DNA of 64,000 bases from Burkholderia sp. GAS332 (GCA_900142905.1 FSRV01000001.1:3782001-3846000); one strand, 5' to 3'. Positions 18,915-29,437 are shown, numbered from the stretch's first letter. Made by a program: numbers and translations. Notes: generated by a model from the sequence alone, not told the origin.

Positions 18915-19394
18915 TTATTGACGGGCGATGGTGTTGGTGCGACGGATCTTGGCCTGCAGCTGGATCACGCCATACACCAGCGCTTCCGCCGTAGGCGGGC
19001 AACCCGGCACATAGACGTCGACCGGTACGATCCGATCACAGCCGCGCACCACCGAATAGGAATAATGGTAGTAGCCGCCGCCGTTCGCGCACGAGCCCAT
19101 CGAAATCACCCAGCGCGGTTCGGCCATCTGATCGTAGACCTTGCGCAGAGCCGGCGCCATCTTGTTGCACAGCGTGCCGGCGACGATCATCACGTCCGAC
19201 TGACGCGGACTCGGACGAAACACCACGCCGAAACGGTCAAGGTCATAACGGGCAGCGCCCGCATGCATCATCTCGACCGCGCAGCACGCGAGACCGAACG
19301 TCATCGGCCACAACGAGCCGGTGCGCGTCCAGTTGATCAGTTTGTCTGCCGTCGTGGTGACAAACCCTTCCTTCAAGACCCCTTCGATACTCAT
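18915..19394 (-). CDS. nuoB: NADH-quinone oxidoreductase subunit B
   Basis: A 159-residue subunit that holds cluster N2, the last electron carrier before quinone. The four ligand Cys are in LACCAVEMM (tandem pair), [10 protein letters not shown] and [12 protein letters not shown] chose ATG 19394 ([11 protein letters not shown]) with GGAG upstream; a 13-codon longer frame is open but begins in the nuoA-nuoB spacer without support. Confidence 0.97.
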
Positions 19395-19457
19395 TTGCTT
19401 TCCACTCCAGACGGGGTGGCAAGCCTTGGCCACCCTCGCAAACCGGCGATTAATCCA

Positions 19458-19817
19458 TCATTCCCAGTCGAGGCCGCCCTTCTTCCAGATATAGGCAAAG
19501 CCCAACAGGAATTCGAGCAGGAAAATCATCATCGCCATGAAGCCAGGCCAGCCGATGTCGCGCAGGGCCACACCCCACGGAAACAGGAACGCGGTTTCAA
19601 GGTCGAAAATGATGAAGAGAATGGCGACGAGGTAGTAGCGCACATCGAACTTCATGCGCGCATCTTCGAATGCTTCGAAGCCGCACTCGTATGGTGCGTT
19701 TTTCTCGGTATCGGGCTTATTGGGACCGAGGATCTTGCCGATGCTGACCAGTGCTACGCCTAAACCGGTGCCCACAATGAGGAACAACAAGACGGGGAAA
19801 TAGGCTGCGAGGTTCAA
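19458..19817 (-). CDS. nuoA: NADH-quinone oxidoreductase subunit A
   Basis: A 119-residue, three-helix membrane subunit (ND3 homologue). [23 protein letters not shown] is represented by YECGFEAF and [10 protein letters not shown] (about 43-59), the conserved loop near the quinone site. The only start that gives the family N-terminus ([12 protein letters not shown]) is TTG at 19817, with AGGA seven bases upstream. It is the first gene of the operon. Confidence 0.95.
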   Translation of the reverse strand: MNLAAYFPVLLFLIVGTGLGVALVSIGKILGPNKPDTEKNAPYECGFEAFEDARMKFDVRYYLVAILFIIFDLETAFLFPWGVALRDIGWPGFMAMMIFLLEFLLGFAYIWKKGGLDWE

Positions 19818-19854
19818 GACTATCCTCTATCGGTTGGTTCTGAATGCCGCCAAG

Positions 19855-19863
19855 AGCATAGCA
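19855..19863 (-). promoter_or_regulatory. Candidate extended -10 promoter of the nuo operon
   Basis: TGCTATGCT on the minus strand is an extended -10 element (TGn plus TATGCT) about 38 bp before the nuoA start. No good -35 box stands upstream. The tRNA-Leu terminator lies just behind it (19933-19968), so a nuo promoter must be within this interval. Confidence 0.4.
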
Positions 19864-19932
19864 CTCCTGACGCGAAATCACTTCGACAACGCACATGCCG
19901 CAAGCCCAACGCAAGCCGCGCGCCAGAAGTGA

Positions 19933-19968
19933 AAATGCCAGCCGAAGCGAAGCAAGCGGCTGGCATTT
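19933..19968 (-). terminator. Intrinsic terminator after tRNA-Leu
   Basis: AAATGCCAGCCG and CGGCTGGCATTT form a perfect 12-bp stem with a 12-nt loop; the minus strand ends in TTTT. It lies 10 bp past the tRNA 3' end and separates the secG/tRNA unit from nuo. Confidence 0.85.
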
Positions 19969-19978
19969 AGATAACATT

Positions 19979-20063
19979 TGGTGCCGACGGCGAGACTCGA
20001 ACTCGCACAGCTTTCGCCACTACCCCCTCAAGATAGCGTGTCTACCAATTTCACCACGTCGGC
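19979..20063 (-). tRNA. tRNA-Leu, anticodon GAG
   Basis: An 85-nt cloverleaf on the minus strand. The acceptor stem GCCGACG pairs with CGTCGGC, followed by discriminator A and an encoded CCA. The anticodon stem CTATC/GGTAG surrounds TTGAGGG, giving GAG, and the T arm has GTTCGAGTC. The long variable arm is typical of Leu. secG and nuo on either side are the usual neighbours. Confidence 0.96.
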
Positions 20064-20175
20064 ACTAACTGCAATCCGGGAAAACAACTTATAAAACCCG
20101 CGAATCGCTTCAAGACTTAGATTGTAACTGGTCTAAACAGTTTGTTCAACGCACAAAAGCACTTTGAACGAAAAT

Positions 20176-20553
20176 TTATTTCGGTACGTCCGTAGCGGGG
20201 ACAGATGCAGCCGACGCCGGCAACACGGCCGAGCCACCTGCCGGTGCCGCCGCAGCGGAAGCCGCGACCGGCGCAGTCACAGCCGTGCCCAGCAAGCCTG
20301 CGGACGGTTTCGCACGATACGCGCCGAGGTACGTGAGCGTCAATGTCGTGACAAAAAACACGGCTGCGAGGACGGCCGTGGTACGCGACAAAAAGTTTGC
20401 CGAACCGGTCGCGCCGAACAGGCTGCCCGATGCGCCGCTACCGAAAGCAGCGCCCATATCGGCGCCTTTGCCGTGTTGCAGCAAGACAAGGCCGATGACC
20501 CCGAGTGCCGACAACAGCTGAACGACGATAATCAATGTTTTCAAATACAGCAT
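20176..20553 (-). CDS. secG: Protein translocase subunit SecG
   Basis: A 125-residue inner-membrane protein that assists SecYEG-SecA export. Two membrane helices (LIIVVQLLSALGVIGLVLL at about 6-24 and TAVLAAVFFVTTLTLTYLG at about 59-77) flank the typical GKGADMGAAFGSGASGSLFG loop. The C-terminal tail is long and Ala/Pro-rich, unlike the short E. coli tail. I chose ATG 20553, with AGGTGA five bases upstream, over a GTG three codons earlier. Confidence 0.93.
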   Translation of the reverse strand: MLYLKTLIIVVQLLSALGVIGLVLLQHGKGADMGAAFGSGASGSLFGATGSANFLSRTTAVLAAVFFVTTLTLTYLGAYRAKPSAGLLGTAVTAPVAASAAAAPAGGSAVLPASAASVPATDVPK

Positions 20554-20635
20554 CACACTCACCTGAGTCTTTATTTAACCGCGCCACACAAACTGTGCCG
20601 CGCGGGATTGGGTCATCCTCGCCAAGGCGCCCTGC

Positions 20636-21415
20636 TTAACCGGCGACGCTCGTCGCGGCCGCCGCTTTGCAGATCGCCAGGAAATCCTGGTCTTTCAACG
20701 ACGCGCCGCCGATCAGGCCGCCGTCGATATCCGGCTCACGGAACAATTCTTCCGCGTTCTCCGGCTTCACACTCCCGCCGTACAACAACGGCACATCCGC
20801 CACCGCCGCACCCTTTGCCGCCAAGCGCGAACGCAGGAACGCATGGACTGACTGCGCCTGATCCGACGTAGCGCTCTTGCCCGTGCCGATCGCCCAGACC
20901 GGCTCATACGCGACAACGATACGTGCCGCATCCTCAACCGACAGCTTCGCCAGCACTTCATCCAGTTGCGCGCCGACCACCTGCTCGGTCGAACCAGCCT
21001 CACGCTCTTCGAGCGTTTCGCCGACACACACGATCGGGGTCAAACCCGCTTCCAACGCACGCTGCGTCTTGACCGCCACCAACTCCGAGCTTTCGCGATG
21101 GTAAGCACGGCGCTCCGAGTGACCAACGATCGCAAGCGTGGCGCCAAAATCCACCACCATCTGCGCTGCCACTTCGCCGGTATAGGCCCCATGCGTGAAC
21201 GCAGAGACGTCCTGCACACCCCACACGACCTTGCTGCCTTCCAGCAACGCCTGAGTCTGCGCGAGATAGGGGGACGGCACACAGACGCCGACACGCACAT
21301 CAGCCGGCAATTCGCCCGCGCCTTGCGCCACCGCCTGCAACAGCGTTGTGTTCGCGGCGAGGCGCCCGTGCATCTTCCAGTTACCGACTACCAGCTTGGC
21401 TCGTTGTTTCGACAT
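20636..21415 (-). CDS. tpiA: Triosephosphate isomerase
   Basis: A 259-residue TIM-barrel enzyme that interconverts glyceraldehyde 3-phosphate and dihydroxyacetone phosphate in the cytoplasm. GNWKMH at 11-16 holds the catalytic Lys, IVGHSERR the catalytic His, and [15 protein letters not shown] the catalytic Glu and flexible loop; [10 protein letters not shown] is the phosphate site. The ribosome site is weak (GAGACGACGAG). The next gene on the same strand is secG, 82 bp away. Confidence 0.97.
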   Translation of the reverse strand: MSKQRAKLVVGNWKMHGRLAANTTLLQAVAQGAGELPADVRVGVCVPSPYLAQTQALLEGSKVVWGVQDVSAFTHGAYTGEVAAQMVVDFGATLAIVGHSERRAYHRESSELVAVKTQRALEAGLTPIVCVGETLEEREAGSTEQVVGAQLDEVLAKLSVEDAARIVVAYEPVWAIGTGKSATSDQAQSVHAFLRSRLAAKGAAVADVPLLYGGSVKPENAEELFREPDIDGGLIGGASLKDQDFLAICKAAAATSVAG

Positions 21416-21544
21416 CGTCTCGTCGTCTCATCTCGTATTGGCGGCGGACTTGGTTTGCGCTTACAGCCCGCCTTTCGGATTCATGCGGCGTGCGCAAAAC
21501 GCGCAATTTTACTGCGTGGGGTGGATCGGGTCAAACCGACCGTG

Positions 21545-22561
21545 TCAAGCGTCCTGACCCCAAGTCAATACGATCTTGCCGACGTGCGTGCTGCTTTCCA
21601 TCAGCGCGTGCGCTTCGGCGGCCTGCGCGGCCGGAAACACCCGATGCACCACCGGTTTGATACGGCCATCTTCGAGGTGCGGCCACACGCGCTCTTTCAA
21701 TTGCGCGGCGATCTTCGCCTTGAACTCGATCGGCCGCGGGCGCAACGTCGAACCCGTCACCGTCAAACGGCGGCGCAGCACTTCGTTCAGATTCAGCTCC
21801 GCCTTCGCACCGCCCAGCAAGGCGATCAGCACGATGCGGCCACCTTCGGCCAACGCGGTCAGCTCGCGCGGCACATAACTGCCCGCCACCATGTCGAGGA
21901 TCACGTCGACACCGCGATCGTTCGTCAGCGATTTGATGACTTCGACGAAATCTTCAGTCTTGTAGTTGATCGCACGTTCGGCGCCGAGCGCCTCGCAGGC
22001 GCGACACTTTTCGTCCGACCCGGCCGTGGCGAACACGCGAAAACCCAGCGCGTGCGCGATCTGGATCGCCGTCACACCGATGCCGCTCGAGCCGCCCTGC
22101 ACCAGCAGCGTCTCGTTCGGGGCGCCTTCGCCCTTGCCGAGCTGCGCACGGTCGAACACATTGCTCCACACCGTGAAGAATGTTTCCGGCAGCGAAGCCG
22201 CCTCGACGTCCGACAAGCCCGCGGGCACCGGCAAGCACTGCAACAACGGCGCGGTCGCATATTCCGCGTAACCACCACCGGCGAGCAATGCACAGACGCG
22301 GTCACCCACTTTCAGACCGAAGGGGTTGTTCTTCTCGTCGATGGTGCCACCGACGATCTCACCCGCCACTTCCAGCCCCGGCAGATCCGAAGCACCCGGC
22401 GGCGGCGCATAGCCGCCTTTGCGCTGGAACACGTCCGGACGGTTGATGCCGGATGCCGCCACCTTGATCAGCACCTCGCCCGCTTTCGGCTGCGGCATCG
22501 GCCGCTCCGCCAGCTTGAGCACTTCCGGCGCGCCGAATTCGGTGATTTCGATCGCTTTCAT
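21545..22561 (-). CDS. NAD(P)H quinone oxidoreductase, PIG3/zeta-crystallin type
   Basis: A 338-residue MDR-superfamily enzyme without zinc ligands. The N-terminal GroES-like domain has ASGINRPDVFQRKGGY (about 34-49) and the Rossmann motif is GGSSGIGVTAIQIAHALG. The family reduces quinones or other carbonyls with NADPH. I chose ATG 22561 (MKAIEITEFG), eight bases after GGAG, over a GTG three codons upstream. It lies 129 bp before the tpiA start in the same direction; shared transcription is possible. Confidence 0.88.
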   Translation of the reverse strand: MKAIEITEFGAPEVLKLAERPMPQPKAGEVLIKVAASGINRPDVFQRKGGYAPPPGASDLPGLEVAGEIVGGTIDEKNNPFGLKVGDRVCALLAGGGYAEYATAPLLQCLPVPAGLSDVEAASLPETFFTVWSNVFDRAQLGKGEGAPNETLLVQGGSSGIGVTAIQIAHALGFRVFATAGSDEKCRACEALGAERAINYKTEDFVEVIKSLTNDRGVDVILDMVAGSYVPRELTALAEGGRIVLIALLGGAKAELNLNEVLRRRLTVTGSTLRPRPIEFKAKIAAQLKERVWPHLEDGRIKPVVHRVFPAAQAAEAHALMESSTHVGKIVLTWGQDA

Positions 22562-22720
22562 CTGCGTCACTCCAAGATTGGATTGCGTTGCCTACTGACG
22601 GAAATCGTCTGAGCTGCGACGAAGCGCTTCATGCAAACAGAGTACCCGCTTATGCCGGTTTGCACCTGCTTGCCTCTGCGTGCTTCTGTTTGCAACGCAA
22701 TCCACCCTGCACCCTTCATG

Positions 22721-22755
22721 AAAAACGGCCGGCGCGCGTTTGCGCTGCCGGCCGT
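22721..22755 (-). terminator. Intrinsic terminator after pnp
   Basis: ACGGCCGGC and GCCGGCCGT form a 9-bp perfect stem with an inner GC-rich loop; the minus strand continues TTTTTC. It lies 16 bp past the pnp stop. Confidence 0.88.
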
Positions 22756-22770
22756 CGCCCTGCTACCGCA

Positions 22771-24918
22771 TTACTGCGGCGTCGGTTCGCCTTGCGGCGC
22801 GCCGTTCGCGGCGTCGTTCAGCAACGCCTTGGCCGACAAACGCACGCGGCCCTTCTCGTCCGTCTGGATGACCTTGACCTTCACTTGCTGGCCGTCCTTC
22901 AGGTAGTCGTTGATGTCCTTGATACGCTCGTTGGCGATTTCGGAGATGTGCAACAGACCGTCCTTGCCCGGCAGAATGTTCACGATCGCGCCGAAATCGA
23001 GCAGCTTGAGCACGGTGCCTTCGTAGACCTGGCCCACTTCGACTTCCAGCGTGATGTTCTCGATACGCTTCTTCGCTTCGGCCATCCCTTCGCTGCTCGT
23101 GCTGGCGATAGTGACGACGCCGTCGTCCGAAATATCGATCGTCGTGCCGGTTTCTTCGGTCAGCGCGCGGATCACCGAACCACCCTTGCCGATCACGTCG
23201 CGGATCTTTTCCGGATTGATCTTGATAGTGATCATGCGCGGTGCGTAGTCCGACAGCACCGTGTTCGCACCCGACACCGCCGAGGTCATCTTGCCAAGGA
23301 TGTGCATACGGCCTTCCTTCGCTTGCGCGAGGGCGACCTGCATGATTTCCTTGGTGATGCCCTGGATCTTGATGTCCATCTGCAGTGCGGTCACGCCTTG
23401 CTCGGTACCTGCCACCTTGAAGTCCATGTCGCCGAGGTGATCTTCGTCGCCGAGGATGTCGGTCAGCACGGCAAACTTGTTGCCTTCGAGGATCAGGCCC
23501 ATCGCGATGCCGGCGACGTGCGCCTTCATCGGCACGCCGGCGTCCATCAGTGCGAGGCAGCCGCCGCACACCGAAGCCATCGACGACGAACCATTCGATT
23601 CGGTGATTTCCGACACCACGCGGATCGAGTAGCCGAATTCGTCGGCGCTCGGCAGGCATGCAGCCAGCGCGCGCTTGGCCAGACGGCCGTGACCGATTTC
23701 ACGGCGCTTCGGCGAACCAACGCGGCCCGTTTCGCCGGTCGCGAACGGAGGCATGTTGTAGTGGAGCATGAAGCGTTCGCGGTACTCGCCTTCGAGTGCG
23801 TCGATGTTCTGCTCGTCGCCCTTCGTGCCGAGCGTTGCGACCACCATGGCCTGCGTTTCGCCACGCGTGAACAGTGCCGAGCCGTGCGTACGCGGCAACA
23901 CGCCGGTACGGATTTCGATCGGGCGCACGGTGCGCGTGTCGCGACCGTCGATACGCGGCTCGCCGTTCAGGATCTGGGTACGGACGATCTTCGCTTCGAT
24001 GTCGAACAGCACATTGCCGACGCTAGCCTTGTCGGCTGCAACCGTGCCGGCTGCCGCGGCTTCTTCTTCCAGCTTGGCCGACGTCGCTGCGTAGACTTCC
24101 TTCAGCTTGGCCGAACGCGCTTGCTTGTCGCGGATCTGATAAGCGGCGAGCAGATCGGCTTGCGCCAGGTCCGACACGCGGGCGATCAGCGACTCATTCT
24201 TGGCGGCCGGCTTCCAATCCCATTCCGGCTTGCCACCTTCGCGAACCATCTCGTGGATCACGTCGATCGCGACCTGCATTTGTTCGTGACCGAACACCAC
24301 TGCGCCGAGCATCACTTCTTCGCTCAGTTGTTGCGCTTCCGATTCCACCATCAGCACCGCGCGTTCCGTACCGGCGACGATCAGGTCAAGTGCCGATTCC
24401 TTCATCTGCGGACGCGTCGGGTTCAACACGTATTCGTTGTTGATGTAGGCCACGCGTGCCGCGCCGACCGGGCCGTTGAACGGCAGACCGGAGATGGCGA
24501 GCGCCGCCGACGCGCCGATCAGCGCGGGGATGTCAGCGGGGATTTCGGGGTTCAGCGACAGGACGTGGATCACGACCTGGACTTCGTTGTAGAAGCCTTC
24601 CGGGAACAGCGGACGCAGCGGACGGTCGATCAGGCGCGAAATCAGCGTTTCGCCTTCCGACGGACGGCCTTCACGGCGGAAGAAACCACCCGGGATCTTG
24701 CCTGCAGCGTAGGTCTTTTCGAGGTAGTCGACGGTCAGCGGGAAGAAGTCCTGGCCCGGCTTGGCGGTCTTGGCGCCGACCACAGTAGCCAGCACAACGG
24801 TGTCTTCGACGTCGACGATCACCGCACCGCTCGACTGACGAGCGATTTCGCCCGTTTCGAGGCGAACGTTGTGTTGTCCCCACTTAAATTCTTTGACGAT
24901 CTTGTTGAACATAGTCAT
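22771..24918 (-). CDS. pnp: Polyribonucleotide nucleotidyltransferase (PNPase)
   Basis: A 715-residue, phosphate-dependent 3'-5' exoribonuclease, part of the RNA degradosome. It contains two RNase PH domains separated by a helical domain, then a KH domain ([20 protein letters not shown] at about 567-586) and an S1 domain ([20 protein letters not shown] at about 629-648). [17 protein letters not shown] phosphate-site residues are present as [14 protein letters not shown] near 77-90. ATG 24918 follows GAGGAAAAGCT. rpsO lies upstream, the classical rpsO-pnp pair. Confidence 0.97.
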   Translation of the reverse strand: MTMFNKIVKEFKWGQHNVRLETGEIARQSSGAVIVDVEDTVVLATVVGAKTAKPGQDFFPLTVDYLEKTYAAGKIPGGFFRREGRPSEGETLISRLIDRPLRPLFPEGFYNEVQVVIHVLSLNPEIPADIPALIGASAALAISGLPFNGPVGAARVAYINNEYVLNPTRPQMKESALDLIVAGTERAVLMVESEAQQLSEEVMLGAVVFGHEQMQVAIDVIHEMVREGGKPEWDWKPAAKNESLIARVSDLAQADLLAAYQIRDKQARSAKLKEVYAATSAKLEEEAAAAGTVAADKASVGNVLFDIEAKIVRTQILNGEPRIDGRDTRTVRPIEIRTGVLPRTHGSALFTRGETQAMVVATLGTKGDEQNIDALEGEYRERFMLHYNMPPFATGETGRVGSPKRREIGHGRLAKRALAACLPSADEFGYSIRVVSEITESNGSSSMASVCGGCLALMDAGVPMKAHVAGIAMGLILEGNKFAVLTDILGDEDHLGDMDFKVAGTEQGVTALQMDIKIQGITKEIMQVALAQAKEGRMHILGKMTSAVSGANTVLSDYAPRMITIKINPEKIRDVIGKGGSVIRALTEETGTTIDISDDGVVTIASTSSEGMAEAKKRIENITLEVEVGQVYEGTVLKLLDFGAIVNILPGKDGLLHISEIANERIKDINDYLKDGQQVKVKVIQTDEKGRVRLSAKALLNDAANGAPQGEPTPQ

Positions 24919-25235
24919 AGCTTTTCCTCTTCGTTATGCCGCGCGGACCAGAAGCGGCGCGGCAACGCCAAGACCGGCGCCACAGGGGAAGAGTAGTGTT
25001 ATGCCATTCCAGAGAACCACGCTCTACGCGCGCGAACCGCTGGAATGACACAAAGCTCTGCCCTGAGGCCCAGCCATATTTCTGCTTTTTACTACTGTTT
25101 TCCTGCTAGCCACCGCATGAATCGTCACGCTACCGCGACCGGCAGGCAGTGCGCATCACATGAAGCGCACCGCGCAAAAACAAAATGCCTGTATCAGTGG
25201 AACTGACACAGGCATCTTGCTGAACGACTGGCCGA
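24919..25235. other. rpsO-pnp intergenic region
   Basis: A 317-bp stretch holding the rpsO terminator (25175-25215) and a possible stem-loop in the pnp leader (25005-25047: CATTCCAG and CTGGAATG, 8 bp, 27-nt loop). In enterobacteria the pnp leader hairpin is cut by RNase III for autoregulation; whether this hairpin does the same is not known. No gene is visible. Confidence 0.5.
25175..25215 (-). terminator. Intrinsic terminator after rpsO
   Basis: ATGCCTGT and ACAGGCAT with inner TCAG/CTGA around a 4-nt loop and one internal mismatch; the minus strand continues ATTTTGTTTTT. It lies 20 bp past the rpsO stop. pnp therefore needs read-through or its own promoter. Confidence 0.82.
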
Positions 25236-25508
25236 TTACTTACGCAGACCCAGCTTCTCGATCAGTGCGCGGTAACGATCCGCGTCCTTACCCTTCAGGT
25301 AGTCGAGCAGCTTACGACGGCGGCTCACCATGCGCAGCAGACCGCGGCGGCTGTGGTGATCTTTCGTGTGTGCCTTGAAGTGAACGGTCAGTTCGTTGAT
25401 ACGGGTCGTGAGCAGCGCGACCTGAACTTCGGGGGAGCCGGTGTCGTTAGCTGCGCGTGCGAATTGCGCAACGACTTCGGACTTCTTGCTTGTTTCAACT
25501 GCGGACAT
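25236..25508 (-). CDS. rpsO: 30S ribosomal protein S15
   Basis: A 90-residue S15 of standard length that binds 16S rRNA at the central-domain three-way junction. The sequence [17 protein letters not shown] (about 21-37) and the basic [22 protein letters not shown] segment are diagnostic. ATG 25508 has AAGGAAATCGAC before it; the longer upstream open frame is not needed. Confidence 0.98.
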   Translation of the reverse strand: MSAVETSKKSEVVAQFARAANDTGSPEVQVALLTTRINELTVHFKAHTKDHHSRRGLLRMVSRRRKLLDYLKGKDADRYRALIEKLGLRK

Positions 25509-25710
25509 GTCGATTTCCTTAAGAACTAGACAGGCGGTCACGGAAGAAAGGCCGTGCCGTGGGTTACCCGTGTGTGCTTTCGCATTCAATCGCATTGCAA
25601 CCACGCAACACGCCTAACAACGGGACGCGTATTGTAGCACAGCCCGATCCGGCCGCGAACCCCGCTGTGCCGGGGGATCGTGGGCGGCTTGTGTCTGCTC
25701 AGGGTCCGTT

Positions 25711-27027
25711 TTACGGCCGCTTCATCTTGCACACGGTCGGCGGCACCGTGCGCTCGGGCGGCAAAGCCAGCACCGTGCGGAAACCGTAGCCTGAACCTTC
25801 ATTATCAAACTTGACGCCCGGCGTGCCGGCCTTGTCCATCTCCATCACGTAAAGGGGCTGGATCAGCTGGTGGTCGTCGGCCCGCATCCACGAAGGGTGG
25901 AAGCCGTTGTCAAACTTGATGCCCTCCAACGCCCGGGCGACGGCCGTCGGGTCGCCACTGCCGGCGCGGCTCATCGCCGCGGCCAGGGTTTCGATCATCA
26001 ACGGCATGCGCAGCACCGGGTAATCGTCCTGCGCGGCCGGGAAACGGGCTCGAAACGCCGCGTACCAGGCGTCGGAGGCCGCGCCGCCTGCGTTCGGATG
26101 CCAGTCGGCTACCGCGATCACGTGTTTGACGCCGGCATCACCCAACGCGGCGGGCGCGCCGAGGCTGTTGCCGTAGAAGGTATAGAACTTGGTGTCCAGG
26201 CCTTGCTCTCGCGCAGCCTTGACCAAAAGCGTCAGATCGTTGCCCCAGTTGCCCGTGATAACCGCGTCCGCGCCGCTCGCGCGGATCTTGGCGATGTACG
26301 GCGCGAAGTCCTTCACGCGGCCGATCGGATGAAATTCGTCGCCGACGACCGCAATATCCGGACGCTTCGCGGCCAGCGTCGAACGCGCGAGACTGCTGAC
26401 GTCGTGGCCGAAGCTATAGTCCTGGTTCAGCAGATAAACCTTCTTCACCGCTTTGTCGCGCTGGATCACATCTGCCAGCGCATCCATGCGCATGCCCGCG
26501 TGCGCATCGAAACGGAAGTGCCAGAAACTGCAATCGGCATTGGTCAGAGCGGGATCGTCGGCGGAATAATTGAGGAACAGTTCGCGATTTCCCGGCTCGC
26601 GGCTGTTTTGCTTATCGATCGCGCCGATCAGCGCGGCCGCCACCGCCGAGCTGTTGCCTTGCATGATGTAACCGATATGCCGGTCCGCGGCGGCGCGCAG
26701 TTGCACCAACGCCTCCTCGGCGCTGCCCTTGCTGTCGAGCACGACCAGCTCAAGCGGATGCGCGCCGTCAGCGAGCTTCACGCCGCCTTGCGCATTCACC
26801 TGTTCGACACCGAAGCGCAGATTGCGCTCTACCGCCGCGCCCGCGTTCGCGAATGGGCCGGACATGCCTTCGATCAGCGCCAGCTGGATCGGCGTCCCCG
26901 TGGGCGTATTTACCGGCTTGCTTGCCGGACCAGACGCCGCTTCTCCCGCGGCGTAAGCCGCTGCAGCCATCGAAATCGCCGCCAGCGCAACGACTGCCGC
27001 TGCTGTCGCCCGTTGCCACTTCGCCAT
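25711..27027 (-). CDS. ABC transporter periplasmic binding protein, branched-chain amino acid type (orphan)
   Basis: A 438-residue LivJ-like (Peripla_BP_6) protein. A signal peptide covers about residues 1-28 (KWQRATAAAVVALAAISMAAAAYA, cleaved after AYA). The mature part starts with a Pro/Thr linker, then PIQLALIEGMSGPFANAGAAVERNLRFG, the typical first strand and helix. Later YLLNQDYSFGHDVSSLAR and AVITGNWGNDLTLLVKA fit the second lobe. No permease or ATPase gene is adjacent, so the ligand and partner are unknown. I chose ATG 27027, eight bases after GGGG; ATG 27033 two codons upstream is the alternative. Confidence 0.85.
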   Translation of the reverse strand: MAKWQRATAAAVVALAAISMAAAAYAAGEAASGPASKPVNTPTGTPIQLALIEGMSGPFANAGAAVERNLRFGVEQVNAQGGVKLADGAHPLELVVLDSKGSAEEALVQLRAAADRHIGYIMQGNSSAVAAALIGAIDKQNSREPGNRELFLNYSADDPALTNADCSFWHFRFDAHAGMRMDALADVIQRDKAVKKVYLLNQDYSFGHDVSSLARSTLAAKRPDIAVVGDEFHPIGRVKDFAPYIAKIRASGADAVITGNWGNDLTLLVKAAREQGLDTKFYTFYGNSLGAPAALGDAGVKHVIAVADWHPNAGGAASDAWYAAFRARFPAAQDDYPVLRMPLMIETLAAAMSRAGSGDPTAVARALEGIKFDNGFHPSWMRADDHQLIQPLYVMEMDKAGTPGVKFDNEGSGYGFRTVLALPPERTVPPTVCKMKRP

Positions 27028-27217
27028 CGTCATTGCCCCGCTTGATTCATCGAAGCGCGGATCATAGGGCGTTCCAGACGGAATAAGCAAGCCGGCAAAT
27101 CCGTTACTGTGCTTCCAGCGACGCCTTGTACGACGCGCCAATCTTTTGCTGCCGCCCGTGTCAAAATAATGCGTCTCGATGATAAAAACCGCTACTCAAA
27201 TGCCATCGGAGGAATTC

Positions 27218-27781
27218 ATGTTCAACCGCCACCCATCCACGGCGGCCTCGATCGAAGCGCCGCCCGCAGCACGCCTGCGCCGTGCCGCGCTCGCCTGCCT
27301 GAGCACGCTCGCGCTCGCGGCTACGCTCGCCGGCTGCGTACAGCCATGGCAGCAATACAGCCAAGGCGCGGACGAATCCACCATCATCGCCCGCCTCGGC
27401 GCGCCGCGTGAAAGCTACGACCTGCCCAACGGCGGCAAGCGGCTGATGTGGCCAACCCAGCCGATGGGCGAAACCACCACCGCCGCCGACATCGACGCAT
27501 CCGGCAAGATCGTCACCGTGCGCCAGGTGCTTCAGCCCAACGAGTTCTACCGGGCGGAAATCGGCAAGTGGACGAAGAGCGACGTGCTGGTGAACTTTGG
27601 CCGCCCGGTCGAAACGTCATACTTCCCGTTGATGAAACGTGAGGTCTGGACGTATCGCTATCTGGAAGACAACGTCTGGTACATGATGTACAGCTTCTAT
27701 TTCGACGATCAGGGCATTGTGCGGCTCACGCAGAAAACACCTGATCCGTTGCACGATCCGGATCGCCGCAGCCTGTTCTGA
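27218..27781 (+). CDS. Lipoprotein with two BamE/SmpA-like modules
   Basis: A 187-residue lipoprotein with a twin-arginine-free signal (ARLRRAALACLSTLALAATLAGC) and lipobox LAGC near residue 37. It has two similar units: ADESTIIARLGAPRESYDLPNGG (about 47-69) and WTKSDVLVNFGRPVETSYFP with EVWTYRYLED (about 112-144). This pattern, helix then LG/FGxP then strand, is the BamE (SmpA/OmlA) fold, so it probably sits in the outer membrane. ATG 27218 has GGAGGAATTC directly upstream. It is divergent from the binding protein. The true BamE has one module, so a different role is possible. Confidence 0.75.
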   Translation: MFNRHPSTAASIEAPPAARLRRAALACLSTLALAATLAGCVQPWQQYSQGADESTIIARLGAPRESYDLPNGGKRLMWPTQPMGETTTAADIDASGKIVTVRQVLQPNEFYRAEIGKWTKSDVLVNFGRPVETSYFPLMKREVWTYRYLEDNVWYMMYSFYFDDQGIVRLTQKTPDPLHDPDRRSLF

Positions 27782-27812
27782 GCACCTGCTCGAACCCATT
27801 GCGCATGGATTG

Positions 27813-27839
27813 AAAAAGCCGCCTCTTCAGGCGGCTTTT
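27813..27839. terminator. Bidirectional terminator between lipoprotein and leuA
   Basis: AAAAGCCGCCT, loop, AGGCGGCTTTT: perfect stem with A and T runs on both sides, between two convergent genes (stops at 27781 and 27890). Confidence 0.88.
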
Positions 27840-27889
27840 CTATTTATTGCGCAATACCGGCGGGTTTTATCTCGCGCCTCATCTCTGCG

Positions 27890-29437
27890 TCACTCCGAAC
27901 GCTGCGGATTCAACTTATCGAAGTTCGAATGCAGCTTGTTCAGCGCCGAAATATACGCCTTCGCGGAAGCCGCGACGATATCCGGATCGGTACCCACGCC
28001 GTTGACGATGCGCCCGCTCCTGGACAGCCGCACGGTCACCTCGCCTTGCGCCTGCGTACCGGTTGTGATGGCGTTCACCGAGTACAGCAGCAACTCCGAA
28101 CCGCTGCCCACTTCCGTTTCGATCGCATTGAGCGTGGCATCCACGGGACCGTTGCCGCGTGCTTCCCCGGTCACTTCTTTGCCTTCGACCGAGAACACGA
28201 TCTTTGCGTGCGGCTGCTCGCCGGTTTCCGAATGCTGCGACAGCGACAGGAACTTGTAGTGCTCCTTCTCCTGCGCTTCAGCCGACTCCTCAGTGACGAT
28301 CGCAATGATGTCTTCGTCGAAGATTTCCGACTTGCGGTCGGCCAGTTCCTTGAAGCGCGCGAACGCGGTATTCAACTCGCCTTCGCTATCGAGCGCGATA
28401 CCCAGTTCCTGCAGACGTTGCTTGAATGCATTGCGGCCCGACAATTTGCCGAGCACGATCTTGTTCGCGCTCCAGCCCACATCTTCGGCACGCATGATTT
28501 CGTACGTGTCGCGCGCTTTCAGCACGCCGTCCTGGTGAATGCCGGATGCGTGCGCAAATGCGTTCGCACCAACCACCGCCTTGTTCGGCTGCACGACGAA
28601 ACCGGTGATCTGCGACACCAGCTTCGACGCGGGCACGATTTGCGTGGTATCGAGACCGATATCGAGGCCGAAGTAATCCCTGCGGGTCTTCACCGCCATC
28701 ACGATTTCTTCGAGCGACGTATTGCCCGCGCGCTCACCGAGACCGTTGATCGTGCACTCGACCTGACGCGCGCCACCGATCTGCACACCGGCCAGCGAGT
28801 TCGCCACCGCCATGCCGAGGTCGTTATGGCAATGCACCGAGAACACCGCCTTATGCGAGTTCGGAATACGCTCACGCAGCGTCTTCACGAGCTGGCCGTA
28901 CAACTCCGGCACGCCATAGCCGACCGTATCCGCGATGTTGATCGTGGTCGCGCCTTCGGCGATGACCGCTTCCAGCACACGGCACAGGAAATCCATGTCC
29001 GAACGGCTGCCGTCTTCCGGCGAGAACTCGACGTCGTCCGTGAACTTGCGGGCGAAACGCACCGCCAGCTTTGCCTGCTCGAACACCTGATCCGGCGTCA
29101 TGCGCAGCTTCTTTTCCATATGCAGCGGCGACGTTGCGATGAACGTGTGGATGCGGAAATGATCGGCCGGCTTGAGTGCGTCAGCAGCGCGTTGAATGTC
29201 TTTGTCGTTGGCACGGGCCAGCGAGCAGACTGTGCTGTCCTTGATCAGGCCCGCGATCGTGTGGATCGAATCGAAGTCGCCATTCGAGCTGGCCGCAAAG
29301 CCCGCTTCGATCACGTCGACCTTCATCCGTTCGAGTTGCTTCGCGATACGGATTTTTTCTTCCTTCGTCATCGACGCGCCCGGCGATTGCTCGCCGTCAC
29401 GCAACGTGGTGTCGAATATGATCAGTTTGTCGGCCAT
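27890..29437 (-). CDS. leuA: 2-isopropylmalate synthase
   Basis: A 515-residue enzyme that condenses 2-oxoisovalerate with acetyl-CoA, the first committed step of leucine synthesis. The catalytic motif [16 protein letters not shown] starts at about residue 8 (metal-binding Asp9); [21 protein letters not shown] holds the metal His pair; the C-terminal third is the LeuA dimer/allosteric domain for leucine feedback. ATG 29437 has AGGAG at 29450-29446. A GTG 22 codons upstream is in frame but has no good ribosome site. It is separated from psd/pssA by a terminator and has a 220-nt leader. Confidence 0.97.
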   Translation of the reverse strand: MADKLIIFDTTLRDGEQSPGASMTKEEKIRIAKQLERMKVDVIEAGFAASSNGDFDSIHTIAGLIKDSTVCSLARANDKDIQRAADALKPADHFRIHTFIATSPLHMEKKLRMTPDQVFEQAKLAVRFARKFTDDVEFSPEDGSRSDMDFLCRVLEAVIAEGATTINIADTVGYGVPELYGQLVKTLRERIPNSHKAVFSVHCHNDLGMAVANSLAGVQIGGARQVECTINGLGERAGNTSLEEIVMAVKTRRDYFGLDIGLDTTQIVPASKLVSQITGFVVQPNKAVVGANAFAHASGIHQDGVLKARDTYEIMRAEDVGWSANKIVLGKLSGRNAFKQRLQELGIALDSEGELNTAFARFKELADRKSEIFDEDIIAIVTEESAEAQEKEHYKFLSLSQHSETGEQPHAKIVFSVEGKEVTGEARGNGPVDATLNAIETEVGSGSELLLYSVNAITTGTQAQGEVTVRLSRSGRIVNGVGTDPDIVAASAKAYISALNKLHSNFDKLNPQRSE

